Counted from the stretch's first letter, positions 36,747-50,198 are shown. The stretch is DNA of 64,000 bases from Nemophila menziesii (GCA_029959085.1 JARWIR010000017.1:23611507-23675506), one strand, 5' to 3'. Notes: generated by a model from the letters alone, not told the origin. Made by a program: numbers and translations.

Positions 36747-36759
36747 TGGTATCAGAGCC
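36747..36759 (+). other. copia X2 primer-binding site (initiator tRNA-Met)
   Basis: TGGTATCAGAGCC lies 2 bases inside the LTR. It is the standard plant copia primer site, complementary to the 3' end of initiator tRNA-Met. Confidence 0.92.
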
Positions 36760-37554
36760 AAATGTTGCGATTTAGGTATTTAAACATGATTTTATTGAAT
36801 AATATATGAGTTTTTAATTTTCAGAGTTATATGTGATATAACTGTTGTAAATAAAAATTGGTTTTTCTTATGATGATAAGGGATATCTACTCTCTTCATT
36901 GTAAGGGTTAATGTATTTTTTTGACAAATAAGTGAACGGCCAAAATAATGTATTTATTTTTAAAGGTCAAGACTTTAATCAAAAGAAAAAGATAGAAAAT
37001 TGTTTCTGTATTTATTTATTTTTTTCTGATTAATTTTACAGTTAGTGCTATGTTATTTCATGTGATGTGATGATAAGCTGTATAAATTAGATGGTACCCT
37101 TTGTAATTGTTGTTTTATAATAATTATTTATAAAAAGGAAAATCTACAGATCCCCCTGTAAGCAGAAGTGTAGTAGTACTTGTGATAAAAATTGTTTTTA
37201 CCTATTATCTTTTGATTCGTTTATGAATTACGTGTTAAAAGAATAAGTACTTTACTGTTAAAGTTTTTCATGTGATGAAGGAAAGGAAAAAAAGGTTTTG
37301 TGATATTAAAAGAATTTTGACCGCCGCCTGCAATAATCAAGAGTTGATTGGTAAATTGTTACTAACAATCACGTGTGCAGTTTTTTTTTGGGATCAGTTT
37401 TGTTTTTGTGAAAACAACATACTAATATGTGGACATTTATTGTATGTTGAATCAATATGATTCGCGCCCAAAAATAAAATAAAAATCAATATGATTCAAT
37501 TAAAAAAAAAAAGGATGAAGTGGTATTAAAGACATGAGGCAGACAATAGGAATT
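36760..37554 (+). other. copia X2 internal 5' region, gag not recognisable
   Basis: AT-rich stretch where gag should start. I see no reading frame that resembles copia gag. It ends with the LINE D target duplication agacaataggaatt (37541-37554). Confidence 0.5.
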
Positions 37555-37885
37555 TTTAAGTCTTTATACAATTCTATTCTATTCTCTCCTCCTCTCTAGA
37601 ATGAGCTTTCTCTCTCCTCTCTTCAATGGTGGTCTTTTGTTACTCCTTAGTCCATAATCATTTCCCTCTTGGTATTCTACACACGCTTTGCTTGGCTCAA
37701 TACATCCCCTCTGTTCATTCCCGAGATCTCTTTTTACTTACTTTCTTTGTAATCCCAAGAATCCTTCTTAAGCTTCCTTTGTACGCTTTACTTGCTTTTA
37801 TATTTCGAAGCCCTCTTTTATTTTCCTGTTCACTTTATCTCTTTAGCTCTTCTTTTGATAACTCTCTCTCTCCTCAACCTCTCCC

Positions 37886-40800
37886 ATGGCTTCCGACTCG
37901 GTTATCACTATGAAACTCACTCCCTACTATAAACTAGATGAAATCTTCGCTAGGAGATACATGCTACTATCTAAAACACTCTCATCCTCTGAAATCTCTC
38001 CTGATACAGTGGAATATGCAGCTAACAGATCTTGGGGCCTTAGATCCAAAATGCATGTGGTCTCAGCTGGGGTTAACACCTTTTTCCTGATGTTTGATTC
38101 ACGAGAGGATCTTCTCAACACCTGGAACTTTCGCCCCTGGTCTATTAATGGACATATACTCCTCCTTCAAGCATGGCATCCGGAGATGTCTATGAGTGAA
38201 GCTGATTTTTCCATGGCTCCTTTTTGGATCCACTTCCAGAATCTTCCTCCTGCTTTCGCTACCCCTGATAATGCAAAGATATTTGTAAAAATTTGGACTG
38301 TACCCTCTTAGCCTATGATATTGGTGGGTCCTTGTGTGTTATAAAATTAATGCGAAAATAAAAGGAGCCACAATACCGCAAGTGTACGGTTGTCCAAGTA
38401 ATACTCCGACAAGTCGGATTCGTTCTCAGGGATTGGACTGGTATAACCCAAGTGTTCAACAGATAAATAGTAATAATTGTGAATACAGAAAATAAAAGAT
38501 AAAAGATATTTGTTTGGTTTTTTATATTAATCCTAAGAATGCAAGAAAATAAATTACTGAAAATAAATATTAAAGGACTAAGATGCAGATATGAGCTATA
38601 CTTGAGTCTCGCTAGGGAATCACCTAAACTTACCTAATTAATGCTTTCTTTAAGGGCAGAACTGGTATTTCTATATTAGTCGGGACTCTATAATCTCCTA
38701 GCCCCCGTCAGGGTGGATCTAGGAGCTATTCTCAGATGTTACAAACCCTGTCAGGGCGATTGTAATCCACCTTCGAATGAATACTATTTTACCCAATTGG
38801 CTATAAGGTTAACTAAGTCCGTCAGGATCAATAATTTCTACCTTACGTTTATTATCTAGTTCAGTAATTAAACCCCCCGTCAAGGCGATCACTTCCCCAC
38901 CAAAGTGAATAGCTTAATTACTATGGCCTATCTCCGATTAGCTAATTCATTGATAGTGAAATTAATATAAAATAAGAAACAATATGAAATACCTAATTCA
39001 AATTAAACTAGAAACTAATCCCAAATTGAAATACATGAATTAAACAAATTAGGGTTCATCCCATTACGATTCTCAAGTAATTAAGGTTTAGCTCATATTG
39101 AAAGTAAAAACAATAAAGAAATTAATAATATACATAATCCTAATAACAGAAATAAATTAAGAACCTAGATAGAGGAATTGGCTTGAACTGTTGTTGGAGA
39201 TATAGACAGTCTCCAGCTTCTGCTCTTGCTTCTGCCTCTTGACGCTCTCTCTAAAGATGTATATATTGAATGAATTATGAGAGGTCTTTGACTCTCTCTC
39301 TAAGGATATTGAATAAATTGTGAGAGGTACTGAATAATAAGGTCTAAGGGGTGTATTTATAGGTGTTGGAAGACCCTAGGTCGAATTACTTGGAGTGGAA
39401 GACAAGGCAAAGACTCTTAAATTCGTAGCTCTAAAAGATAAGATTCTGCTGATTTGATTTGGTCATATCTTTTTGAATACTTATCCGTTTGAGAAGTTCC
39501 AATATATGAAACTGCTTGTCTTGGAAAGCTCTTTCTATTGGTGCAGACCATTCGTCAAGAATCCTAGCCAATCTTTTATTATGATTTAATTTCTAAAACG
39601 TGGCTGGATTTTAGATTTCAAAAGGCAGCTTTATCTTTTCCTCCTTTGAATATATCTTTCCTAAATCTTCTTGTTTCCATATAAATCTTCTTTCCTTTCA
39701 TCTTTATCTTGACTTGGCCTCTAAGTAATTACCATTTATCTCTTTAAAGCTTCACATTAAATAAATAATTAAACCGCATATGCTTAAAAAGAATAAATCA
39801 AGAAATCAAGAAATCAAAATAGGAAAGTGTACTCTAAAAATAGAAACTCGACTAAAAATCATTTCCTAACACTCTAAAATACACTAAGACTTTATTCTCA
39901 CTTTTTCTCCTTGGACTGGTCTTTCATGAAATTCAAGAACCAATTAACTTTGCATTAAAAATAGTCAAATTTAGGCACAAAAGCTCAGATTCTGCAAATA
40001 GTTAATTTCCAAGGGGAGAAAGTGTAATATGATCAAATAAGCCTAAAAGTCTATCAAACAAGTTATTTATTCACCTAAGAGGATGTCTCCAATGGGCTAA
40101 GAATTAGAACAAATAGGGAGACATCAGATATTAACAAAGTTAGTGACACGATGAAACTCCTTCGAGTCAGAGCCCTATGGAAACTCGAGAAACCCCTGGT
40201 CAAATCCTTTTATATGGAAAGACCCTCTCTTCCTGCTCTTGAAGTGAAAGTGAGGTATGAGAAACTCAGCAAATTTTGCTTTTTCTGTGGCCTTCTTACC
40301 TACACAGCTAGTGAGTGTGGTTTATATAAGGAGGAACAAGTCCGGTGTAGTGGGCATGTGAAGTTCGTCTTTGGTGATTGGATGAGTATCACTCCAGTTA
40401 AAGGTAGGGGTAGAAACGTTATAGTAGTGGATGATTTGGATGACCCTTCCCATATTATCTCTGGAAGTGACGATTCGGTTTTCCCTTCTTCTGAGGATGG
40501 TTCGTCAAAAAATCGTAACAGTGGTGGTCCCTCCTCCATTAATACTTTATCCAATGATAAGGATGGGGTCAAAAAGGAAGAGAATGTCCCCGAATTCTTA
40601 CGAGGTTGTCCCAATGATCCGGTATAAGGTTATGCTCTGGTTGTTAAAGAAATTTTAAAAGATGTTGGCTCAGATCCGACCGGTGTTGAGCACATATTTA
40701 AGTCTTCTTCTGGTAAAGATAATGGTGGGGGTACTATTGCAACACTTGTTAAGGCCCAGGCCCGTAAATCCTCTTCTAGGCCCAATCCTAAGCCAAACCA

Positions 40801-41532
40801 ATCCAATACTCCTCCCTCTTGGTCTGGGTCTAAAAGGAAGTTTGAAGGTAACTCTTCATCTGCTAAATGGCCAGCCTGGCCAAAAAAGAATGATGGGCCG
40901 ATTTTAACTAAACCCACATCTGGTAGTCGTGGGTCAAACCGTACCTGGTCACGGGCTAACCTTACTCGGGGCAAAACTAATCTCCAATGGGTTAACCCTA
41001 ATATCAATACTAATCTTGCCCTTTCTCCTCAAGTGAACCCTTCTACTAACCCTTCATCTCCCCCCACAGCCTACAATACACCTCTCCCTTATACGCCTCC
41101 CAACTCTCCTAACCCCCCGAATGCCATCCCAATCCCGATCTCTTCCTCTCCTTCTCAAACTACAGATGAAGTGGTCTCCTCACTCAGAGCGGAACCAGAT
41201 ACTGTGGGACTAACCCGATTTCTCCCTCTTCTGGCTCATCTACTCCAATGGTTTCTCCGAGCACTTACTTGGTTACTGATACTCCGATGCATGACTCTTC
41301 CTTCCGCTTCACCGAAATCCCGATATCTATGGAGCGTCCGGTGGAAGATAAGAGAGGACCCAGTGCGAAGAAACGCAAGTTATCTCATTCCGAGATGGTC
41401 GGGTTCAAGGAAAGTGATGGTGCCTTGATAGAAGTCCCTCTGTTAGACATGGCTGTTGATGTGGCTCCTCTTTCGACGGTTATCCCTGATGACGTCGGTG
41501 GTTGCTCTCAGCAACCCCCACTTGATCCATGA
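37886..41532 (+). pseudogene. LINE D ORF1 (DUF4283 / CCHC-type), split by solo LTR
   Basis: Begins ATGGCTTCCGAC in good start context. The N-terminal 130 residues resemble the DUF4283 region (NRSWGLRSKMH, TWNFRPWSI, APFWIHFQNLP). A one-base loss near 38300 precedes the LTR at 38322. After it the frame resumes at about 40127 with the LRVRALWKLEKP segment and a knuckle CFFCGLLTYTASEC in which the expected His is Tyr. A TAA stop at 40625-40627 interrupts an otherwise open, Pro/Ser-rich tail, and a frameshift lies near 41220. The end (41248-41532) has a basic KKRK stretch and stops at TGA overlapping the ORF2 ATG. Not translatable as a whole. Confidence 0.85.
38322..40126 (-). mobile_element. gypsy solo LTR inside LINE D ORF1
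   Basis: 1805 bp flanked by the 5-bp target duplication gatat (38317-38321 and 40127-40131). Its ends TGGTG...GGAGACATCA are those of the gypsy LTRs at 9137 and 23309, so in element sense it starts TGATGTCTCC and lies on the minus strand. Shared internal words such as ttcgttctcaggg show that it is a related but distinct family. A single LTR with intact duplication is the usual product of LTR-LTR recombination. A TATA-like stretch in element sense is at about 39350-39362. Confidence 0.9.
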
Positions 41533-44500
41533 TCGGGGTTTTTTGGAACTGTCAAGGGACGGGATCCCCCTTGACGGTCCAAAACCTTAGGGAGATAATC
41601 TCTAAGGATAAACCCCGGGTCATCGGGCTTTCAGAGACGAAGACCAAAAGGAAGAAGATGCTTATTTTGGCGAAGAAGTTGAAGATGAATCTGCTGTGGA
41701 GCGTTGACCTAGTGGGTCTTTCAGGAGGTCTTGCTATTTTGACAGTGGATGGTTGGTCTGCTGATGTTATTTCTTTTTCTGTTAATCATATTTCTATTTC
41801 TTCTGTTAATGAATGTGGATCGGTTTGGTTCTTACATTTTGTCTACTCTTTACCCGATATTAATAGCAAAAAACTTTTGTGGGATTATATCTATGATGTT
41901 TCTAACAATAATCCTCTAGCCCCTAACTTGTTTATTGGTGATTTTAATGATATACGTATTGCCCAAGAAAAAGTGGGGGGGTTAGGGAAGAATCCCACTG
42001 AAATGCGCCTATTTAACAATAATATTATCCTTAATGAGCTTTCTGAGATCCCTTCTAAAGGTTGCTCCTTCACTTGGAGGAACAACCGTGGTGAGGATAA
42101 TTTAATTCTACAAAAACTAGATAGAGGCCTGGCCTCTGCGGCCTGGATGGATTTATTCCCTGACTCTTGGGTACATAATCTTCCCCCCATTGGCTCTGAC
42201 CATTCTCCTATGGTTTTTCATTGGGATGAACCCCTACTTGCTATTCCAAGACCTGCGTTCAAACCGGATCCTTCTTGGCTTGATATTGAATCTTGTTCTC
42301 TGGCTATACAAGAGTGTCTCTCATCTACCCAAAGATTCTCGGGTCCCCCCGCTATTAGATTCCCAAAAAGGATGGCAAGATGTAGAAGAACAATACTTAG
42401 ATGGAAGAAAGTTAACTTGAAGAACAATGCCCTCATCATTAATCTATTATCTAAAAAACTCGAGACTCTTATGCAAGCTAATCCCGATGGTCTTCCACCC
42501 TCTTCTCAGGACCTTTTCAAGTCAATTTCGCAAGAAATTGAATTTTTTTGGTCTTTGGAAGAGAAATACTGGGCCACTAGATCCAGAGTTCTTTGGCTTA
42601 AATCAGGTGATAGAAATTCTAAATTCTTCCATCTCTTTACTCGTATCAGGAGAGCCTCTAACAAAATTGTATCCCTTATGAAGGAGGATGAGACGTGGAC
42701 TTCTAGTCCTTCTGAGCTTAATGATCTGGTTATTAATTTCTTTAAGGATCTTTATGAGGATTCTGGTCCTAGACTTATTGATCCCATCATTCAAAAGATC
42801 ATCCCTTGTATCTCCCCATCCCAAAACAATATGCTTATTTCACCTATTACCCATTCTGAATTGAAGCAAGCTACATGGCAACTGGGGGCCTCTAAAGCCC
42901 CTGGTCCTGATGGGTTTCCAGGTTCCTTTTTTCGTAAGTATTGGGACCTCGTTAAGGATGACATTCTTGCTATATGTAATGGGATTATTTCTGGGCTCAT
43001 TCCTTTAGGCTCTATTAGTGATACTAATATAGTGCTTATCCCCAAGTGCAAACACCCCCAAAAAATAGGACAATATCGGCCTATATCGTGCACTAATTTC
43101 CTTTATAAAATCTTTTCAAAAGTGATGGTGATTAGACATTCTTGTATTATCCCTCATGTAATCTCGCCCGCCCAATCCGCTTTTATTAAAGGCAGGCTCA
43201 TCCAAGATAATATCATCATTGTCCATGAAGTTCTACACAAGCTGAAGCACCTGAGGAAAAACTCTAAAGACAGCTACTCCATAATCAAGGCAGATCTTCA
43301 CAAAGCCTATGACCGAGTAAGTTGGCCTTTCCTCTTTGCTGTTCTTCATAGAATGGGATTCAACTCTGTTTGGATCTCTTGCATTAAAGAGTGTGTTACT
43401 TCTGTTTCTTTCAATGTCTTGGTTAATGGTAATAAGGTAGGAGCTTTTAAACCTTCTCGTGGTCTTCGGCAGGGAGATCCTCTTTCACCCTACTTGTTTA
43501 CTATTGTCTCAAACGTTCTATCTTCCCTCATTGAATCTGACTTCCTGTTGGGTGATATTAAAGGTATACAACTTGGGAAAAATGGGCCTCATATCCACCA
43601 CCTGTTGTTTGCTGATGACTCTATTTTCTTCCTTAAGAACTCAGTTTTGGAGATTTATTCATTTAAGGAAATCCTCTATAAATTTTGTTTTGCCTCAGGT
43701 TTATCCATCAACCTTAACAAATCCTCCATCTTCTTGAGTCCTAATTGTCCTGATTCTATGAGAGTCCTACTAGCTAAAGCCTTCCGTATGCCTACCTCTG
43801 AGGACCTTGGTCTTTACCTTGGACTTCCCACTAACTGGGGAAACTCCAAGACTAAAGCAATGGACTCCCTTATTGACAAGATGGCTTCTAAACTAAGTGG
43901 ATGGAAAAAATCCCTACTATCTATGCCGGGGAAAGCTATCCTTATCTCTTCCATTATCCATGCCTTCCCAACATACTTTATGTCCCTTTTGGCTATTCCT
44001 AAAGGGGTTATTAAGAAGATCAATTCCCTTACTTGTCAATTCCTTTGGGGAAATGAAGAGGACCGTGGTATCCACTGGATTAACTGGAATAAAATCTCCT
44101 CTCCAAAAGAAGCTGGAGGCCTTGGTATTAAAAATCTTGAGATCTTTAATCTAGCCCTCCTGGCGAAACAGGCTTGGTCTATTCTTAATCGCCCCTTTTC
44201 ACTGGTCCATCTTGTGCTCAAGAGTGTTATTTCCCTGATAAAGACCTGATGGAAACTGGGGATATAAAGAAAGGATCTTGGATTTGGAATAGTATTCGTA
44301 AAGGGTGTTCATTCCTCAAACCCCACCTGATTAAAGCTATTGGAGATGGTCATAACACCTTGATTTGGGATGACAACTGGACTGGGATGCTTATTGAAAA
44401 GCCTGATTCTTACTCTGATGATCCTTATTTTCCTAAGTTTGTGGCTGACTTGATCCATAGCCCTTCTCAAACTTGGAAGATGGAATTGCTGAACCTTCTT

Positions 44501-45712
44501 TTTTCCCCTGATGTGATCTCTGTTATCTCAAAGCTAAATATCCCTTGGACCACTCAAGATGAAGGTTGGATTTGGCCTCTTACTAAGGATGGTAAATACT
44601 CGTGTAAATCTGGCTACCTCTCAGCTTTCCATCCTACTGTCATCCCTTCTATTCATCCATCTACGTCCTCTTTCCCCTTTATTAACATTATAAAACTGAG
44701 TTGGAAATCCCTAGCTCCCCCTAAGTTCAAGTTCTTCTTCTGGCGAGTGATGATGAATGCTTTATCCACTGAACAGAACAGGTTTTCCCGTTCCTGCTCC
44801 TCTACTGATTTATGCCATATTTGCCTCAAAGATGAAGAATCTATCAAACACCTATTCTTGAATTGTGAATGGACTAGAAAATTCTGGTTCATCTCCCCCC
44901 TCCACTGTCATATCCCCCCTAGTAATAATTTGAGGTTTGGATCCTGGGTTGGATCGATTATTGATCAAGGGAATAATGATAAGGATAAATCCCATCTGCT
45001 TCTGACCATCATACTGTGTTTATGGGTCATTTGGTTAACCAGGAATAAGGTTATTTTCAATTATATCCCTGTTGATTTGGATGCTTGCATGAACTTACTA
45101 GACCTATTCCATAGCCAAGTGTTCTTCAACGGAGATGGGAACTCCTCTGAACCCCCTGTTGAACCTTCTGGTCCCAGCTCTCCTTTGCATAGGATCTCCA
45201 CTTTCCCTAGCTGGTCACCTCCTCCACAGCATACGCTGAAGATGAATGTAGATGCTTCCTTCAAGATTGGTAAAGTCTCCGCTGCTGCAGTGATCCGTAA
45301 TTGGAAAGGTGATATTGTTAATGGCTTTGCCATGAACATTGTTGCTTCTTCCAGTTTTGAAGCAGAAGCTAAGGCACTTAGATCTGGAGTTCAATTTGCC
45401 TTAGCCCACGCTCCCCTTTGCGACAGAATTGAAACTGACGCAGAAGCCGTTCTTAAAGCTGTGTATTCACCAAGCCCGAACTGTCATTGGAAGGACAGGG
45501 CTATCCTTGGTGATATTAGAAACATGGTTAGAGATCACAATAACTTACGTATCTGTGGTATAAGAAGAACGGCGAACAAAGTTGCTGATTGGCTTGCGAA
45601 GACTTTTTCCAAATCTTTATTACCTCCTACATGGCTTTGTAATTTACCTAATGATCTTATCAATTTAGCATGTAATGATTGTAACTCTTTTGTTGCTGCA
45701 GGAGTTGGTTAA
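41529..45712 (+). pseudogene. LINE D ORF2 (endonuclease-RT-RNase H), one frameshift
   Basis: Opens with MIGVFWNCQGTGSPLTVQNL and reads 906 codons to 44249. The product should switch to the frame that is open from 44249 to 45712. A one-base loss at about 44222-44226 explains this, since FPDKDLMETGDIKK follows in the other frame. Domains: endonuclease (FIGDFNDI, CSFTWRNNRGEDN, IGSDHSPM), reverse transcriptase ([18 protein letters not shown] at 43608-43622), zinc-ribbon region (CHICLKDEESIKHLFLNC), and RNase H (MNVDASFKIG, FEAEAKALRSG, VADWLAK). About 1393 residues if read through, a full plant L1 length. The FADD aspartates and the RNase H acidic residues that I can place are intact. Confidence 0.92.
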
Positions 45713-45777
45713 AACTCCTGTGGTAAAGTTTTAATATATTAGTTTCCTTTGTCTAAAAAAAAAAGACAATAGGAATT

Positions 45778-48700
45778 GTGGAATGCTTGTTAAGTTTGGA
45801 AATAATTTGATTATATTTCTTGAAACAAATTCTATTATATTCTTGACCATTTAATTTGTACTTGAAGAATTTTTTGAGGTTTGCCCTTTTAGACATGTTT
45901 TAATATAAAATCGTTCATCTAAAGATTTATGAATTACCGTATTCAAAATTTTTAATTTTTTTTATAATACATATATAATAGATCCTAGATTCTTTTTTGA
46001 AACGGTTTCGATCGATCAATCAGTATAATCGTTTAAAATTCGAGATTATGAATCCTAATTTATTCCCACTTGATACTTAAAAATTATTGAGTTTATAAAG
46101 ACGAAATATAAATATTTCGTAAGACTTGTCCATCACAGATAGAGTTTCTAGTTTGTTAAGTTTACAAGTTTTGATCTGACAACCAGGTGGACTTGTAGTT
46201 CGAGTACAAATTATAAACACTCTAGATTGATGATAATATTTTTAACTTATTGATTTCACGTTTTTAGTCTGGACTACCCAGAGGATGCGAGATTGATATT
46301 ATTCAATTATAGGATGGATTAACTCAACACACCTAAATAGATCGACCTGACTACCAGGGGCTAAATATTTTTGAGTCTCTTATTTTATATGATAAAATAG
46401 GTAACGTACCACACTTTATTTATGAATGAGAAACGACCTGACTACTAGGGGGCTCATTCATGTTTTAAAGTTTTCATTATTCATTTTAATTATGCGTGAA
46501 GCGGCCTGACTACCAGGGGGCTCATTCATATTTTATAATGTCCAATTACATATCTCTTAGATTAAAGTCCATATCTTTGTCAGATATATACTATTGTTCT
46601 TAGAGCGATATTCCTTATTCCTTCCCATGATCAGATTTCTCGATATTTCTGCAAAATCACTTCTCGAATCATCCCAAGTGTGTTGGGTAATCTCAAGAAA
46701 TATAACAACAACTTGAGAGTCCTTCTTATGCACATGAGACTCATTGATATGCTTAATGAGTTATCGACTAAAGTGCCTCTTGATGATGCACATAATGTAT
46801 ATGATGCATGTCTAAAGTAATAAGAACTTAGTAATGGTACTAAGTGTATATTCTTGTATCCATGAGTTATGAACTCCAAAAGACACTTTAAGCATGATAT
46901 TCCCATGAATCCTTAAATATCTTTAGAAGATGTATAAGTAACTTAGTATGACCATTAGATACCAGTTATCTAATACTAAGAAACAAGGTAAGGGCATTGA
47001 TGGAAATTGTTTCCGTAATTTCTTGAACTTTTATTAATTACACGAAAAGGGTATTGGATACTCGTAGTAGTTTAGGAATATGCAAAATGTTTCATCCTCT
47101 AAATATTAATAGACGAATAAGAATAAGAGATGTTAAGTTACAATTTTGGTAATGGAGCAATTGTTGCAACCACAATTGTAATATCTAATTCTTTAAAGAT
47201 GCATATGGCAAAACATATTGTAAGAAAACTGTATTTTTGTTCGTAAACTTGTTTTCGAACAAAATAGTCATTTGATCATAAGATAGTTATGGTGAATTAA
47301 TGTAATATAAAATGACCAATGCAGTTTTTTATGGTGATGAATTACACTTTACTGGATACTTACAATATGGTGATTATAATTTCCTAAAGTAACTACGTAA
47401 CAGTGTTATAGTTGTTTATGGTCATAAATCGAAATAGACAATCCTACTAATCAAACTTTATCTTTGGTGTTATAGACTAAGTCATAAACTGTGAGAAAAA
47501 AGTTTACTAATTTCACAAGGAAGATTTCCTTGAAGAATATGATTTTGAATCATATAAAACTTGTGAGACTTATCTCGGTGAAATATGACTAAATTACATT
47601 TTGATGAAAATGGAGACAATGTTAACGAGTTCTTATATCCACTACATATTGATGTATATGGTTAGTCCAAACATTAGCCAAAGATAGTTATTCTTACTTC
47701 ATCTCCTTCACTACCTATATAACAGATATAGATGTCTTTACCAAATGTAGCACCAATACAAAAGATTTAAAATGTTCAAATTACTATTGAGTGAAGTTGA
47801 AAGCAAGTATATAAGAGTATGAAGGAAGTAAGATATGAACCTGTAAGGGTGAAAATCTTAGCAATGCATTATGGATTATCTATGACAAAATTAGATTTCG
47901 TCTCAGTGAACATATCCTAGAATACCAAGGTTAATGGTGTGTCCGGAAAGAGAAGTTTCATTTTATTGGATATAATGCAATCCATGATAAGATTCACTAA
48001 TTTTCGAATATTCTTATGGGATTATGTTTTAAAGTCAATTGCATACTTAATGAACTATTAGGTCCCACTAAATAATCGATAAAATCCATATGTGATATTG
48101 AGATAACATAAGTTAAACCTCAAACTGTAGAAGTTTGAAGTTGTCTGATTTATGCTAAACGACTTATGATGGTTAAGCTTGAGTTGAGATATTTCAAATA
48201 TAGATTTGTTGGAAACCCAAAGAAAATGACATGATTATGTTTCTACACCATTCTGAACACAAAGAGTTTGTGGTAAGGAATATAACCTTTTCAGATTGGA
48301 ATTCCATAGTGAAGGGATTCATAATGTAGAAATAGATCAAAATGAAATAAAGATATCAGAGTTATTTATACAAGCTAAAGAGCATCAGATGCACGCCGAT
48401 CTGTCTTTCCTTGGGAGTTGATAGTTTCATTTAAGGTTCAAGTCTCAAACTTTGAGTAATTAGGGACAATTAATTAACTTCTTTTGGAACAAGGAAGTTA
48501 ACAAAATCAAGAGAAAAAAGAATTTATTGTACACAAGCCTCCTATAGGTTATATAGATATCATCATACACCAAAATCAATTGTAATAATGGTGATAGTTT
48601 GATGAGGAAATCATATAGATGATAACCCCATCAAGTGATGATCCTAAATCCCTATGAAGAGGCTATGACTAGTCTAGATAGTGACAAGTGGTTAAGAATA

Positions 48701-50198
48701 ATAGAATCTGAATTTGTATCTATAAGAATTATAGTACTTTGGTTAAATCTTTAATAGATATAAGATCCATTTATAGTAAATGGGTGCTAGGTAAATAATT
48801 GGAGTAGACGGTAAGGTAGAGACCTATAACGTCTTTCTAATTGCTAAGCGTTTAAATCAAAAGGAAAAAACATCAATTATGGTGAATTCCTTTTCTCATA
48901 ACAATTCTTAGTTTATTTCAGATTCTACTATTGGTAACTACATACTATTATTATGAGAGATGGTAATATCATGTGAAAATAGTTTTCACTAAATGAGACT
49001 TTATGATGTCCTTAAGACCAAACCTAAAGGTCTCATATTGCCATTTACTCATAATAAAATATGTAAGTTCCAAAAATCTATTTAATGGATTTAGAAAATG
49101 TCACTAAGTTGAATTATTCTCTTTCATACAATCAAATAGTTTGATTTTATGATTTTAGAATAAGATTCATAAGAGTACAAAGGACTAGTAGGAGTACACT
49201 TATCTTCCTACTGTTATATGTAGATTACATATTATCACATAGGGATATGATATACCAACCAAACAATTAACCAAGGTTTTTGATTGTCTAATAGTTCTCC
49301 ATGAAAGATTTAGGAAAGTAGCTTATATTTTTTGAATTGGGATCTATAGAGATAGATCAAAGAAGCTACTTGACCTATATCAATCTTAGTACATTTATAC
49401 TATTTTTGAAGTATTACATGGAAATTCCAATATAAGCTATTTAACAATAGGCTTTGGAATTATTCTTAGTGGAAGGGTTCGTCCTAGGACCCTAGAAGTA
49501 AGAGAATGAATGTGTATAGTCCTATTTGTTAAAACAATAAGGATCTATCCAGCATACCATGAAAATGTATAAGGCCTAAAGTACACTACAAGCTAGGAGT
49601 ATCGAGTAGGTATGAAGGTAACCTTGATGAGGAATGTTGGAAAGTAGTAAAGACTATCCTTAAGTACTTAAGAAGTATTAAGGACACATCCCTTATATGT
49701 GGAGAATATAAGTTGAAGCTAATTGGGTATATAGATGCTTGTTTTGCTTCAAACGTGGATGATAGCAAATCAATATATGGTTGTGTCTATATAGAGGAGA
49801 AGTAAATTGAAATAGTTCCAATCAAGACATTGTAGCAGATTTCGGTTACTAGAAGTAGAATACATAGCAGCATAAGATGCAACTATGCCAGTGGTTTAGA
49901 TAACATAGTTCTTATATATACATAGTGTGGTTTTCACAATGTAGATATTGTTTCTTTATACAATGACAATATTTGAGATATTGTATGATTAAAGAAACCT
50001 AGAATAAACTATAGATCCAAACAAATTCTGCAGTAGTACCGCTTGATTTGAGATATAATTGAACATGAAGATGTTCACATTCAATAGGTATAAGAAAGGA
50101 AAATGATGTATATCTATTCATATTAGTGTGTCTATCAGAAGAGTCTGATGAGAACAAACTGTTTATGAATTATGGTACTTGAATGATTGGGTCTAGGC
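45778..50198 (+). pseudogene. decayed copia X2 gag-pol
   Basis: No long frame survives, but pieces are readable in order. A segment at about 47040-47200 (SLGICKM, then LQFGNGAIVA) resembles the protease-to-linker part of copia pol. About 47480-47600 (EEYDFESYKTCETYLGEI) resembles the integrase zinc-finger region. About 47610-47800 holds integrase-like remnants. From 48060 the sequence parallels the copy at 1-2148, with the RT signature changed to YVDY at 49217-49228 and RNase H remnants around 49570-49800. The first 1.2 kb is not recognisable as gag and contains the repeated CCTGACTACCAGGGG motif. Dense stops in all frames; inactive. Confidence 0.75.
46330..46535 (+). repeat. three spaced copies of a CCTGACTACCAGGGG motif
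   Basis: cctgactaccagggg occurs near 46346, cctgactactaggggg near 46436 and cctgactaccaggggg near 46504. The last two are followed by the shared gctcattcat. Weaker versions may be at about 46177 and 46268. Each motif can form a small hairpin (CCTG/CAGG). Confidence 0.6.

Larger units (their letters stand above)
37555..45763 (+). mobile_element. LINE D, full-length L1 nested in copia X2, with a solo LTR in ORF1
   Basis: The 14-bp target duplication agacaataggaatt is at 37541-37554 and 45764-45777; the second copy follows a poly(A) tract. It contains a pyrimidine-rich leader of about 330 bp, ORF1 (37886-41532, split by an LTR), ORF2 (41529-45712) and a short 3' UTR. Without the LTR it is about 6.4 kb. 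It is better preserved than LINE A, C or E. Confidence 0.92.

Noticed and set aside
46330..46535. CRISPR-like or other regular array
   Set aside because: Only three imperfect copies with unequal spacing inside a decayed plant copia element.
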